Positions 10,464 to 22,028 of a stretch of DNA of 64,000 nucleotides are shown here, piece by piece. Every line of letters starts with the position of its first letter. Within the stretch, counting starts at the first letter, position 1. The stretch lies in contig OY744464.1 of the NCBI GenBank assembly GCA_963556145.1, forward strand, positions 4,774,001 to 4,838,000. Direction: 5' to 3'. Both the position numbers and the translations under genes were made by a program. The notes under the pieces were generated by a model. It saw nothing but the letters and a program-made list of their open reading frames with translations. It ran no database searches and was not told the origin of the DNA. This stretch comes from Hygrocybe punicea. Lineage: Eukaryota > Basidiomycota > Agaricomycetes > Agaricales > Hygrophoraceae.

Positions 10464-12872
10464 ATGCTATCCAACGATGTCCTTGCGACACCCAGAGCTC
10501 GTCCACCCGCCCAGGCACGTCGGTCTGTCTCCCTGCAGCTCAAGCATTCCCCGCCTCCTCCATACGCTGCAGCTTTCGCCCTCAAGCCCACAACCCCTCT
10601 AGAAACCTTAGTGGGCTCCCCCAACGTCATTCCAGCCCGAGATCGCCGTTTTCATTCACCCCAACCTTCCTTGAACGTCGAGGACTTAAGCTGGATGAAA
10701 GAGCAATCTCGCGAAGAACTCACCGAGCTTCTTACGAAGGCTGACAATATCATTAGGGAACGTGAAAGTCGTGGGTCCTAATACTGCAGTTCCTGAATGT
10801 GCTGTCACTGACTGCAATTTGTTCTGTCAGAGCTTAGCTTGACATCTGCATTTTGCAAAAGCCTTTACGAGGACAGTGTGACGATCAAGAGCAAACACAA
10901 GGCCCTTCTTGCAGGTATCCCAAGAGCTCCCGATGCATCCTCAACGGAGTTCCCCACATCCTCGACTCCCGTATCCTACAATGTCAGCCTCTCTAGGTCC
11001 AGCACTGATTCTCTCGTCGATACTCCTTCCTCCTCTTTGCGACCGCCCTTCCATATACGACGAACGCGGAAGATCTCCGTTTCTCCCTCTGATATTGCCC
11101 TTCTGTCAGACCAAAACGCCGACCTCCTCCAGAAACTCGATAGACTTGAAACAGAGTCAAAGGAAGCCGACCAGGTAGGCAGACGTGCACTGAGAAGACT
11201 CGAGAAAGAGATACAGGGCCTGCGGGAAGAGTTGGAGATGACACAGGCCCGAAGCGAAGAGCTTGAGGAGAAGACGAGGAAGGGTTTTGGGAAAGGTGTC
11301 GAAAGTGCTGTAGAGGAAGTGTTGAAAAAGAAACAGGATAAGATAGCCAGGATCAGGGCATTGAAGGGGAAGGCAGGCGATTCAAGCAGTGAGGACGAGT
11401 TTGAGGTAAGAGACTTCGCCCCTAGCAGTGGACTTCCCCGTGCTGCTGGGTGGTCGGGCCGATTGCCAGGGTCGCCCTCGAAACACTCCGGAGTTGCTGA
11501 AGCACCTTGTTCGGATGCCAAATTCTCAGAGATGCCAATCCCCTCGCGCGTCGGTTATGGAGACGAAGACGAAGATCTCTATCCATCGTCCGGCCTTCCA
11601 CGAGACGACCGCACATATCCACCCCCTCCACACGAGTACGCCGTCATTTCACAGCTACTATCGAAAATCCAAGAACTAGAAGAAACCAACACTCAAATCA
11701 AGCTGCAACAAGTGGAAACTGCTACGAAGTTGCAATCGGTGCAGCGGGACACTGAACATATCACTAGGCTCTATGAGTGCCTTGGAGACCCTGCGAACGT
11801 TGAATGGGAGGTTGTCGTAGATGACGATCGGGATAAGGAACAACAGGTTAATGTCGTGGCGGATGATACCATCAGGTTCAGGAGTTTACGCCGAACGCTT
11901 GAGGGCGATCTATCCAAGCTTACGCCAAGCGTCCCTGGGTGCGCGGATGTTTTTGAAAGTGGAATTGCTATGAAGGATTGCAGCACAGCTCATGGTAACG
12001 TTCCTTTAAACATAAATACGCACAGGAAACGCAAATCTGTCGTCGGGCTTTTCAATGCTGCACCGGAAGTCCAAAAGCTATCAACAACGGGAGAACCTGG
12101 GTTTCCTTTGATTTCTCAATATTCTGCCGATCCAGACAGCGTCCGGAAATCTTGGTCAACAGAGGGCAATTCCCCTGCTCTTTCGGCTCTCAATCTCACC
12201 ACAACACCTCTGCATACCTTGGGGAGCGAACTTGGAAGCGAATTTGGAGATGACTGGGGAACGAATGCTGGAAATCATCATCTACGCGCGACAAGTTTGG
12301 GTGATCTGACCGACCTCTCACGACGTTCTCAATCACCCATGCCTACCCAACTGTCTTGCACACCTGATACCGAGGAATCGAGCAATTCGAGCACTGCTTT
12401 GCAGCTTACATTTGAAGTACCTACGCCTGAACGTCCGACCACTAAATACGCACATTCTGAATCGGAAGAAGACAAGAGTACACCGCGACACCGCCAGATG
12501 TCACAAACAATCCGCTCACGTACTAGTCGGTGGGTCGATGGGCGATTCAACGACACCTTGCTTTTAGACCAGAAGCAAGAAGGTGCATTTCCAACCGGGT
12601 TGACGACTGAGACGTTCGGACGAAGGCAAAAGAAGAACCCGGACATCGGAAACAAGCAGAGTGGGCCTGAAGGAGCGAACCAGACGAAAGACGTGCCCCA
12701 GTCTGGTGCAGAGCTTCCTAGGAAGGCGGTGGTAGTGTTCATGCTCGAGCTCTGGCTTTGGTTACAGTTTGCCATCATCATTCTCGTATTCATCTGGGCG
12801 ATGGCAAAACGAGGCCCCAAGACGTTGCTGGATGATGCAGAACGGAAGAGGAGGTCCACTGCGAGACATTGA
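10464..12872 (+). CDS. Coiled-coil protein with C-terminal membrane anchor, function unknown
   Basis: Two exons are joined by one short intron (about 10767-10830), giving about 780 residues. The N-terminal part is Pro/Ser-rich, followed by a short helical region (SREELTELLTKADNIIRERE). A clear coiled coil lies near the start of exon 2 (LLQKLDRLETESKE through GLREELEMTQARSEELEEK), and a second helical segment (YAVISQLLSKIQELEETNTQ) follows. The rest is low-complexity, Ser/Thr-rich and acidic. The last 50 residues contain a single hydrophobic helix (LELWLWLQFAIIILVFIWAMA) followed by a basic tail, which is typical of tail-anchored proteins facing the cytosol. I recognise no named family. Membrane tethering or organelle positioning would suit this layout, but that is inference. 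Confidence 0.75.
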
Positions 12873-12937
12873 TCAGTTAATTTTGTTATACAGCCTACAC
12901 AATTCTACTAGTATAGTACTACAGACTATTTTTTTGT

Positions 12938-12945
12938 TCACGTGA
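12938..12945. promoter_or_regulatory. TCACGTGA palindrome 28 bases before the Nop13-like ATG
   Basis: A perfect 8-base palindrome immediately upstream of the RRM-protein start codon. Identical octamers precede the DUF2009 and inhibitor-2 genes in this window. The role is inferred from position and recurrence. Confidence 0.45.
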
Positions 12946-12972
12946 TCATTTGAAATCTTCTTTTCTCTATTC

Positions 12973-14447
12973 ATGTCGTCCTCGTCGTCCTCGTCGTCAC
13001 CGTCCGTTCGGGTGTTGAAGAGGATTAGGGAAGAGGAAGAATCTGACCAGAATTCAGGTTCGAGTGACTCTGACTCGGAAGCAGAAGCACCTCCGGAAAA
13101 CTCAGCGCTCTCACACGCCGAGCGTAGACGACAAAAGAAGGCTAAGCAACAGACGGGAGGCGACAAACTGAATCGAAACAAAAAACGAAAAGTCGGCCCA
13201 TTATCCACCATCCCGAAACGCCAAAATTCTGTGTGGGTTGGTAACCTGTCTTTCAAGACAACCCCAGCATCCCTCAGGACGTTCTTTGAGGGTGTCGGCG
13301 AGATCACGCGAATACACATGCCTCTGAAGGTTAACGCGGGCGATTCGGGCATGAAATCTGAGAATCGTGGGTTAGTGAAGTGAGGGCTCCGTTTATTGGT
13401 GGCGATTCTGAATTGATATCATAGGTTTGCATATGTGGATTTTGCTACACCCGAAGCAAAAGCTGCTGCCATCAACAAGTCAGAGCAGCCTCTGATCGGG
13501 AGACGGTTACTCATAAAAGACGGCACGTTTCATTTCTTTCTTCATGTTTTATTCCTACATCTTGGAATGTAGGTGACGATTTCACGGGTCGACCTACAGC
13601 TGTGGAAAATGTCAAGGGCGAGGCTGCCCAAACTGGCAATTCATCTGAAGCCCCTTCAGGTACAGGTCAATCCAAAACGGCACAAAAGATTCTGCGAGCG
13701 CAGAAACAACCCCCAGCCCCTACACTCTTCCTCGGGAATCTTGGCTTCATGGCAACGGAAAATGGCATTCGAGAGCTATTTGAAGCTCATCGGGCACGAA
13801 CTGCCAAAAAGAAATGCGTCACAGAAGAGATGACTGCGGAAGAAAATGAGAAGCAAACTCAATCGAACGATACTTGGATCCGGAAAGTCCGACTGGGTAC
13901 ATTTGAGGATAGTGGACTCTGCAAAGGGTGTGTTGTCGTCTCTTTTCTGTGCTCTGTCCTTGTTCATCAGTTGGCCGTTTCCTGCGACGGCAGATTTGCA
14001 TTCGTCGATTTTACAAGCACTGAAAACGCCACAAGCGCTCTCGCCAATCCGAAAAATCACCATCTGGATGGTCGCAAGCTCGTTGTCGAGTATGCTTCCC
14101 CCGATGCGGTTCGTCGGGGAGGTGGCAGGCTCGAACCCAAGAAGCGCAGCGGTGGACCACGCAGCCGGAAAGTTAGCCATCCTAGACCGCAGAAGGCTTC
14201 TCGTAACGAAGGGGGTGGTGAGATGACGTCTGCAAAAAAAGGCGTTGAAGAGGCTCGCTTGTCTGACAACCCACCTGAACACGAAGGAGGAGACAAGAAG
14301 GGGAAAAGGGTAAAACATACTCACTCTGCGGGCGTACATAGCCAGCAGCGTCTTCGATCGCGGCCCAAACCTGGTGCTGCTCTTGCCCTCGCCAAACGAG
14401 AATCCGCTGCTATCCTTCCTAGCCGAGGTCAAAAGATTACATTCTAG
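12973..14447 (+). CDS. Nucleolar RNA-binding protein with two RRMs (Nop13/Nop12-like)
   Basis: Probable pre-60S ribosome biogenesis factor of the nucleolus. It begins with a Ser run and an acidic/basic tract (EEEESDQNSGSSDSDSEAE, then KKAKQQTGG and RNKKRKVG). The first RRM has RNP2 VWVGNLSF and, across a splice, RNP1 GFAYVDFATPEA. The second RRM has RNP2 LFLGNLGF and RNP1 CKGFAFVDFTSTENA, also across a splice. A basic, low-complexity C-terminus (KKRSGGPRSRK, KKGKRVKHTH) ends at TAG 14445-14447. Three short introns interrupt the gene, two of them just before RNP1 motifs. Two separated RRMs with the DSGLCKGFAFVDF element favour Nop13; Nop12/RBM34 is the alternative. Confidence 0.83.
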
Positions 14448-14518
14448 TCCAGACGGTTGTAATGACCGCTCGGTGTTGCCTCCATATGAGTATTATAATG
14501 TATATACGAAGAACATGC

Positions 14519-16634
14519 CTACTCATTCAGATCTTCCTCCTCGATCATCCCGATCTCGAACTCTCCACAAACATCCCAACGAGATCCTTCCGCCGCCGCA
14601 GAAACATATTTAATGAAATGCATGACGCGTTCGTCTCGCAGGACAAGTAGAAGGCGGTTGAATCCGGGCTGAACAGTCAGCAATGTGCTGTCATCCTCAT
14701 CATCCACATCATCCATATCGTGAGGAGATAATCTTGAGTAATCTCCAAGTGCTTCCCGCACATCCTTATCAGTTGCCCCACTAGTGTTGGCTTTCTTGCT
14801 GGAACTTGATCGATAGACAGCGGGGTCGTCCTCCTCATCGTGCGGGGCCATATAACACTATCGGGAACTTATGAACCCCTTTCCCTTGTCTTCAAAAGAG
14901 GGACACTCACCTCCCAACCACCCCACTCTCCGGTTTGCCATCCGTGTACATCCTGATCCTGCGTACTCGCCATCGTTCCCTTGATCGTTCGACTCCCAGA
15001 GCCCTGTCCCGCATCCTGCTGTAGTTCTGGTGTCAAACCAAGCACAAGATCCAGCCTCGTTTCCTTCTCTTCACTTGTCGCAAGAGTATAATCCAACCCT
15101 GGTCTAAACCTCCTGGCTTCCACGGCATACCTAAGTGGCAGGACATTTGACACAATTGCCACCCACGCCCGAAATGCTTCGCTAGAGAACAGCTCGTCCT
15201 GCAAGCACCGCATAATTCCGTCTGGCGACGTGTGCGCAGCACGCGGAGTGACGGCCTCGACGAGGCTTGGCGGAGTTGGTCGTAGAACACAGTAGCGCCA
15301 TTTATGTGGAGGACCTTTGATGGTCCACGCTTGGTTGGTGGTACCAGCCCTGTGTGTAGGAATAAGTCCGCCGCGGGAGGGTCCTAGTCCCTCGTTCGTG
15401 TCCAGTGCTCGGAGGGAGGATTGCAGTTTCGACGCGAGTGACTCATTGAGAAAGGAGTGCAGTTCCAGACTTGATTCTTCGATGAAACGCGAGGCGAGAG
15501 CTTTCATAGTACGTGGTTGTAGGTAGACGGGGTTGAGAAATTCCGATAGGAAAGCGATGTATTCTTCCGAAAGGGGAGTCACGGGAAGCGGCGGGTCCCC
15601 CAAGGAGGGATAAGACTTGAATGCTGTTGAGGTAGATGTCTGGGGAAATGAATTACCATTTGTGCGTCCAATGTAAGTGGCTCACCAGCTGTTCCCTGGA
15701 ACTCTTCCCCTGGGTAATGTCTTCCTGGAGAATGTACCCTTCCTCCCCTTCTTGCGCAGCATGGAACCAACCACTAATGCTCAACCGCTGCCGGCCATCC
15801 TCTCCTTCACCACCAACCACTACTTCTTCTACTGAATGGAAACTCCGTCCTGGCTGCACCTCGAAAAATATAAACTGATTCCAACTCGGTGGGATGCTCG
15901 TCGCTGGCACAGCCTCAGGTTCCAGCTCGCCGTCGTTCTTATCCTCTTCCACCGGCTTCACGGGATATAACTCTAACGCCCCTCCCCAATCCTTTTGCCA
16001 GAGCTGATAGTGCGGAAGCGGCATGTAAAGTATGTAAGAGACACGCCGGGTACCAATAACATCGTCGTGGTTGAGGAGGTGGCAGCCTTTGGTGTACGAG
16101 TTAACGGACATGTCTTGCTTGGTGCCAGAGAGGGGCCCGCAGCCAGTGACAGCACGTAAGAAGGAACGGAATGCGGGGGAGTAGAGGGCGTCACGCAGTG
16201 TGAGCAGGTTTGGAAGAAGGGATATTTGCAAAGGTGTGAGGTATGAGAGTGATGCGAGGTCGCCGGTCTGATTTACCTGTGGGCCATTATTCGAACGATT
16301 ATTCTGCAACAATCACGGCTGAGAGGGTGTACTGGAAAACCTTGTATATATCAGTCTCCTTCTCCGTGAAGCTTAGCTCACTCAAGCATTCGTCCTTGAC
16401 CGACTTGAGCAGTTCGTCCTGGAAAAGTTTTTCCACTACAGCATACTTGAAGGGTTTGCTCGCGAGATAGGAAGTGTGCAGCCGTTGGATGGTGGTATGG
16501 TCCAGCACATCCGATGCAAAGTGGGGTGCAGGGTCAGAGTTAATGACTGAATCTGCCGGGCCTATATGACTAGTCTTTTTTCTCTTGCCAACAGAGGGTG
16601 ATGGTGAACGGTCGTGCGAACGACTCGGAGCCAT
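14519..16634 (-). CDS. TPA1: Prolyl 3,4-dihydroxylase Tpa1/OGFOD1 (Fe(II)/2-oxoglutarate dioxygenase)
   Basis: 2-oxoglutarate dioxygenase that, in characterised homologues, hydroxylates a proline of ribosomal protein uS12 and affects translation termination. The start gives MAPSRSHDRSPSPSVGKRKK, a basic leader. The catalytic domain has the iron-binding HxD in CHLLNHDDVIGTRRVSYILYMP and a downstream His region at GRSFHSVEEVV. The second, non-catalytic double-stranded beta-helix domain occupies the later exons and ends with the family hallmark GGWECYMAPHDEEDDPAVY, which forms only after an intron is removed. The C-terminus (FNRLLLVLRDERVMHFIKYVS) also matches the family. Length (about 630 residues) and two-domain layout are those of full Tpa1. 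It is convergent with the Nop13-like gene, about 70 bases apart. Confidence 0.93.
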
Positions 16635-16813
16635 GTTGTAGAAGGGTGTGAAAGAACGGACAAGGAATAATTCCCTTCAAAAGCAACTACAGTAAAGGAT
16701 GCGCATGCGAAACTGTACATGCCAGTCCACTGGGACTTTCCAGTTCCAGACTAGATTGGTTACAACCAAGCATCAGTGTCTAAAATGTTTCTACCAGGCC
16801 TAGTTGGCTTCCA

Positions 16814-17939
16814 CTATGCTCGCCGCGATACAAGGTCATCTGCTTGTTTTGCCAGTACGGCGACCGCGAGTCTGGTGCCCAGTCCTCTCCATCGCGTCCC
16901 CGCACCATTCTGTTGCGATAATTGTGATGGCATTTCGGTCAAGACTTTCGCGATGAATGTCGGGTCCGTGAGCGGTGTCAAATCGTCTCTTTTTGGAAGC
17001 AACTATAGGCCAATCAGCACATGAATAAAAGATTCTGTGTTGGTACAAACCCTTTTGACAGTATCATACGGGGCTTCCCAGCCACCAATTTCCCGCACAA
17101 TCAAAGGTGGTTCCGAGGAAAACGAATGGTATATGCGGGTATCATGCGTCCGAAATAGGACGTTGTCCACGCGGAGTGTAAAGCGAGAAAGGATGAAGAG
17201 ACACGTCGGCATTACGCGCTGTGCAGAATAAGAGTAAGTAGAATTGAAGTAAGGATACAGCGTGCCTGGTCAAAAAAAGCGAGACGCACTTACTATCCTG
17301 ACGAGGAGACTGGAGGAACCATTATCATGCAATTCGTCTTCAAAAAGTGGAATCTCTGCATAGAATAGGATAGGATCTGGTCGGCTGAGCTCAGAGAGCG
17401 GGATCATATGAGAGGAATTGTGAGCGTCAGGTGGACTCCATGATATAATTTCCGATGGCGAGGATGAAAGGTGACCCGTGTATGTCGTGGTGTAAGTCCA
17501 GTCATACGGTTTCATGGGGACAGTCTTGGGCATAGGAAGCAAAGACGACGGATCGGTGCTGTGACCAGTAAGCGTGAAGATGGACGGTTTGGATTTATGA
17601 GTGGATGACACCATACCGACTCTTTAACCACGCATCAGCATAACCGACCTTGACTCCACCATCTCCATCTCCCAATTCTCCTTTCTTCACTGCCTGCAAC
17701 GCATTTGGTGTTGTAAAGGAATACTTGAACGCCGACGAACAATGTTCTAAAGTCAGGAAATTATTCCCGAAAGTCATTTCTGGCAGAGGAAACCCAAGAG
17801 AGGTCTGAAGTTCGTCGATCTCAAAAGCATTTGAGATGGGATTGGTGGACGCGGTGATGACCCAGTCTTTGATTTCGATGGTTCGGGAGTTGGGAGATTC
17901 TGAGAGCTTGTGTTCTGGTACTACTATTGGGGAAGACAT
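16814..17939 (-). CDS. TIP41: TIP41-like regulator of PP2A/TOR signalling
   Basis: Binding partner of Tap42/alpha4 that modulates PP2A-type phosphatases downstream of TOR. Translation from ATG 17937-17939 gives MSSPIVVPEHKLSESPNSR, and an upstream in-frame start is not needed because the family core begins at once (IEIKDWVITASTNPISN). Hallmarks follow across four exons: LGFPLPEMTFGNNFLTLEH, the aromatic YDWTYTTTYTGHL, IPLFEDELHDNGSSSLLVR, then VMPTCLFILSRFTLRVD and RTHDTRIYHSF. The end (GTRWRGLGTRLAVAVLAKQ) is consistent with the family. No key block appears missing. Confidence 0.94.
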
Positions 17940-18350
17940 AGTGGTATGAGCCGTGAAGCAGGTTACTAGAAGCGGTAACGGTCGCGCCAGCCTCAAGTTG
18001 CGCCCAGAAGGGAAAATGATACATGTATTATGAGGGCCTACCCCTGCCTGCATTCACTTGCAAGTTGGAATAAAACAAGTGGCAGCCACTGATCTTTCAA
18101 TCTTCCGAGACGATGCCAAGACCCGCCTCACTTGAAGCTTCCCGGTCTGCCTGCAACTTGCGCCCCAGAAGCCGAGTTTCCATCCAAGACATTTCCACCC
18201 TCTTCTGCAGCAGCATCTGTAAACTGGATAAGGTTCTGCATGAATCCTGGTGATCGTTGACAGGGATGGCTTGCATGATGTAGTCTTATAATAAGACTAA
18301 GAAAAATAAATAAACATATACTCCAAGCTAGGCCAAACTACACCTCCACC
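17940..18350. promoter_or_regulatory. Divergent promoter region of TIP41 and dynein light intermediate chain
   Basis: About 410 bases between two divergent start codons. It contains one minus-strand short ORF (separate entry). An A-rich stretch (AAGAAAAATAAATAAACATAT, around 18299-18319) precedes the DLIC ATG, which sits in the context ACCATGG. No other structure is seen. Confidence 0.4.
18097..18276 (-). CDS. Possible small ORF (59 aa) upstream of TIP41
   Basis: A complete 59-codon frame, beginning MQAIPVNDHQDSCRTLSS and ending GLGIVSED. The predicted product is helical and charged (LQMLLQKRVEMSWMETRLL) with one Cys and no membrane segment. It lies 157 bases upstream of the TIP41 ATG on the same strand, so it may be an upstream ORF in a long leader or a tiny independent gene. 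A second frame across the same bases is also open, which lowers confidence. I recognise no family. Confidence 0.22.
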   Translation of the reverse strand: MQAIPVNDHQDSCRTLSSLQMLLQKRVEMSWMETRLLGRKLQADREASSEAGLGIVSED

Positions 18351-20261
18351 ATGGATGCCTCACGTTCCTCGACGCCCGACGCACCGCCCCAGGACCTGTG
18401 GTCTTCTATCTTGGACTCCGTGTCTTCCTCGCGCTCGATCCCTTCAAAGCAAATCCTTCTGCTTGGGCAACCTTCTTCAGGAAAGACGACCTTGGCATCC
18501 GCGTTATTGCAAAAACCTGCCGCAGACGATGTCAAGGACGACCAGAGGTCTGATTTCGCACTCGGATACGAGTTTGCCGACGTGAGAGACGAGGCGGACG
18601 AAGGTGCGTGTAGCTACTGAGTTCTGCACAATTCATGGTACTTGAAGTGGACATCACTACAGATACTTTGGCACGGTTGTCAGTGTATACCATTCCATCT
18701 GCGTCCTCTTCATACACAGCTTTGCTCCCTCATTTCTTACCCCCCCGAACATCTCTTCCGCACACGCTTATAATGATTGTTCTGGATTGGACTCGTCCGT
18801 GGACGTTTGTGGAGGAGCTGCAAACATGGTTGGTATGGGTAGAGAAGTGGGTCAAGAGTGGCGAATCAAGAGAATTAGAGATTGTACGCGAGGAATGCAG
18901 GGAGCGGTGTAAGCCTTCAGCTTTCAAATCATTGGCTTCGTTTTCATGTATCCCCAGTGCAATCACATCTACAACATTTCACGGAACCGTCCAATGAACC
19001 GCTACCCGCGACTTCTACCCTATCCTCCACATTATTACCTTTGGGCCCTGGTACTTTCACGCATAATTCCTCCGGCGTGCTTATCGTAGTGGCCTGCACT
19101 AAAGCAGACTTGATTGATGAGAGCGGCGAGCTCACGGCGGGATCATCAGGAATGGGTGGCATGGTGAAAGGAAAAGGCGGGGAGTGGGAAGAAAGAACGG
19201 ACGGTGTGATGCAGGTATTGCGCACAATTTGCCTGAAATGTGAGTAATGCTTTCTTTATTGGCTCTTAGTGTTATGGACAACAAAATCACCAGATGGGGC
19301 TGCACTATTCTACACGACACCACTGCCTACAACATTGCATGTCCTCAGGCAATATGCCCTACATTTGCTTTTCACCCCCCCGGCACCGCCACTAGGCCTG
19401 GCATCGGGGACAGATTCGGCACCAATACGTAACCCGTTTCCATTCCAACAAAAATCCAACATTTTAGATCGTGACAGGATTGTCGTGCCGGCAGGTTGGG
19501 ACAGCTGGGGAAAGATTACAGTGATGAGGGATGGTTTCGATCCGAAGACGTGGGGTGAGGCATGGGAACGTGATCTTGATAGCATTAGCGGGGGTGTCTC
19601 TGACGATTTAGGCGCGAAGAAGATGTTCAGAGCCCTCGTTCCGGATCAGGGTGTAAAGGTATGTTTGAGATAATACTGCAATTCGGAAGGTTGACGATAG
19701 GTACTCTCTGTCTCTCAGCCTCCCCCGTTGCCTCCTTTCAACAATCCTACGCCAGAACAAGCTTTCCTGGCAAAGAACTACGATGAAAATGCAAAGAAAC
19801 CCGACCCTGATCCTCGTGGTGTTTTCCGCAATCCAGTAGATCTGACAGGAGCTGCTGGCATAGTCGGCCCTCTGGGAAGTAGCAGCTTCAACCTGCCAAC
19901 TGTAGAACGCGCACTATCTGAAATGGAAGTAGGAATTGGAGGCAGTGCCTTGGGGTCGAGTGTCAGCGGGGATACGGCACGCAGGATTGCCGGACGAGCT
20001 CCCGCGCGTCCTCTCCCTTCAATGCTATCTTCCACGGCAACATCACCTACATTGGGACGTCCACCAATATCCCCGACGTCTTTATCTGGATCGTCACCGA
20101 GTCCGACAAGTGGGCAAACGCAACATGAAGTACTGCAAAACTTCTTCCAGAGTTTGCTGACATCCAAGGACCGCGCGGGGGCAAATGCGACTGCCACAAA
20201 GAAGGCGCCCAACCCAAAGACAAATGGTAGCGCAAGTGGAGCAGAAGACGGTTCTGGATGA
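18351..20261 (+). CDS. Cytoplasmic dynein light intermediate chain
   Basis: Subunit of cytoplasmic dynein that links the heavy chain to cargo adaptors. It starts at ACCATGG with MDASRSSTPDAPPQDLW. A Ras-like fold follows with an intact P-loop, LLLGQPSSGKTTLASALL (about residues 38-55), then YEFADVRDEADE. Later exons give LIMIVLDWTRPWTFVEELQTW, the NKxD-like VLIVVACTKADLID, FYTTPLPTTLHVLRQYALHLLF and IVVPAGWDSWGKI. These are DLIC landmarks in the correct order. The last exon is Ser/Pro-rich, with a helix HEVLQNFFQSLLTSKDR that matches the conserved adaptor-binding helix expected in the DLIC C-terminus. Five or so short introns are inferred. Confidence 0.92.
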
Positions 20262-20419
20262 ATTTATTCTGTTCACTACGAGCTTTAGCCACAGAGTTGA
20301 TGATGTTTATTGTGGCGTACAAACAGCGCCCAAATAACGGCTTCTTGTATTTGCCAACCATCGTTCGATCCCACAACCCGCCTCGTTGTCGTTCCTTGCA
20401 GCTGGTAACAATCTGCAAA

Positions 20420-21877
20420 ATGGGAAGATGGTGAGGTCATAATAAACGTGGTCTGTATATCTTCAAGTAATTTGATCCATAGGACACTTGATTACTATGA
20501 TGATGTCCTGGGCGCCAAAATCAAAGGTTTGGTGTGAGTGAAAAGTTTACAAATGCTGCTTCAAGTAATAAAATATCAATAATAAACTGGACCACAGGGA
20601 TGGTGCTATTAAACGTTCGAAATTGGAGGAAGCTGAGCCGACGATAAGCTATGAGCTCTTCGTCGAAGACCTTGACGCCGGTGACTCCTTCACAACGTCT
20701 TTAATCGACATCTTGGTCAAGGTAAGCTTGTATTGACTGGGATGGACCGAGCCCTCATCTTGTACCGCAGGAAATGGCAGAACGCCGTACTCGTCCCACC
20801 TCCGCTGATCGTCGACTCATCGCCGACCGTTCCGCCAAAAGCCTACGTCTGCTTGCCACGCCTCTTCGTATCTATCGTGATCGTTCTGGTGGGCATGGTG
20901 CGCCAGCTAGGCGGCCCGTACAGTCGACAGAGTATCTGACGGCGCCGACAGATGAGATAGACATGGAGGAGGACGATGACGAGTTCGAAAATATGTTGGG
21001 AAGCGCTGCATCAGCTGTAGAAGTCGCTCGTGTTAACCCGGAAATGTACGATGCGTTCGGTGGATCCTCGCATCGTTGGTCGTCTCACCCAGGTCTCGCC
21101 ATGTTGAGAGGATCTCGGGCAGGGTATTCCACTGCTGTTGCATCATCCGGTTCTGATGATACTCCGGTCGTACATGACCCGTCAACGGTTGTATCACACT
21201 CACCCCCCCTCCCCAACCGTAGTAGTCCTTGGTTGCCCTCGGCCTCCAGCCTTTTCCGTCAACCATCCATTCGTCGCCCAGTTCGCTCAAGGACGGTCGA
21301 TTTCAACGACTTCACCTCTCGCCGTCGATCCTCAATCAGGCTGGGCTCAACACAAGAAACTCGAACCGGGGCCGCCACAGAGGAGTTTAGAAGGTCACTT
21401 TCACCATGGGACCGCCTGCCTGCACAAGATCAACCGCCTCCCTCAAGTCGATCTCCTCAGTTGGCTCGACGCTTCTTTGGATTCAGTCGCAACCGCCGTC
21501 ATGGTGTGTTAGATGGAGGTGCAACAGACAACCCGAGTCCTGAGAGTCCTGATGAAATATCGTCATACTTGGCTGTTGAGCCGAGCGTCTCCGGGCCATG
21601 GTTTTCCAACCCTCCCCAGTCGTCACCGTCGTCATCTCGATACCAAGCTTATGACCCCGAGAATAGTGAGGAGCGAGCCCAGGATGTGGTACCACGCTTG
21701 CGTCGAGGTGGACTTCGCGCACCTGAATCCATGTTATCGCGACGTTCCTCGGCGACTCCAGAAGAACACGCTATTCACACTCCTCCCCCTGTCGTCATAC
21801 CCTTGTCAACATCCGTGAGCGAAAACGGTCACACCGGTGGGACCGATGAAAACCATACAACTGCAATCCACAGTTAA
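20420..21877 (+). CDS. Protein of unknown function, Ser/Arg/Pro-rich
   Basis: Four exons, the first only 11 bases (ATG GGA AGA TG), assemble into one frame: MGRWTLDYYDDVLGAKIKGL, then VDGAIKRSKLEEAEPTISYE and LFVEDLDAGDSFTTSLIDIL, then a long exon with MAERRTRPTSADRRLIADRS, an acidic patch (DEIDMEEDDDEFENML) and a disordered Ser/Arg/Pro-rich tail ending at TAA 21875-21877. There is no signal peptide or membrane helix. The order-to-disorder layout suggests a regulatory or scaffold protein, but I recognise no family and assign no function. It follows the dynein gene in tandem, with 158 bases between them. Confidence 0.6.
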
Positions 21878-22028
21878 AGTCCCCTTCATGTTCGACATGG
21901 GACAATATATCAAATGACCTGTACTGCATTGTGTAGCCTACGAGTTTATATTGATTCCATACTCGGTTCTGCGTTTGTTCAAGATAGTCACGGTGTGGAT
22001 CACAAGACCGAAGTATTTCTATCACATC

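Noticed and set aside
20355..20420. GTTCGATCC-like B box suggesting a tRNA gene
   Set aside because: The flanking bases do not form a T stem and no acceptor or anticodon arm can be drawn around it.
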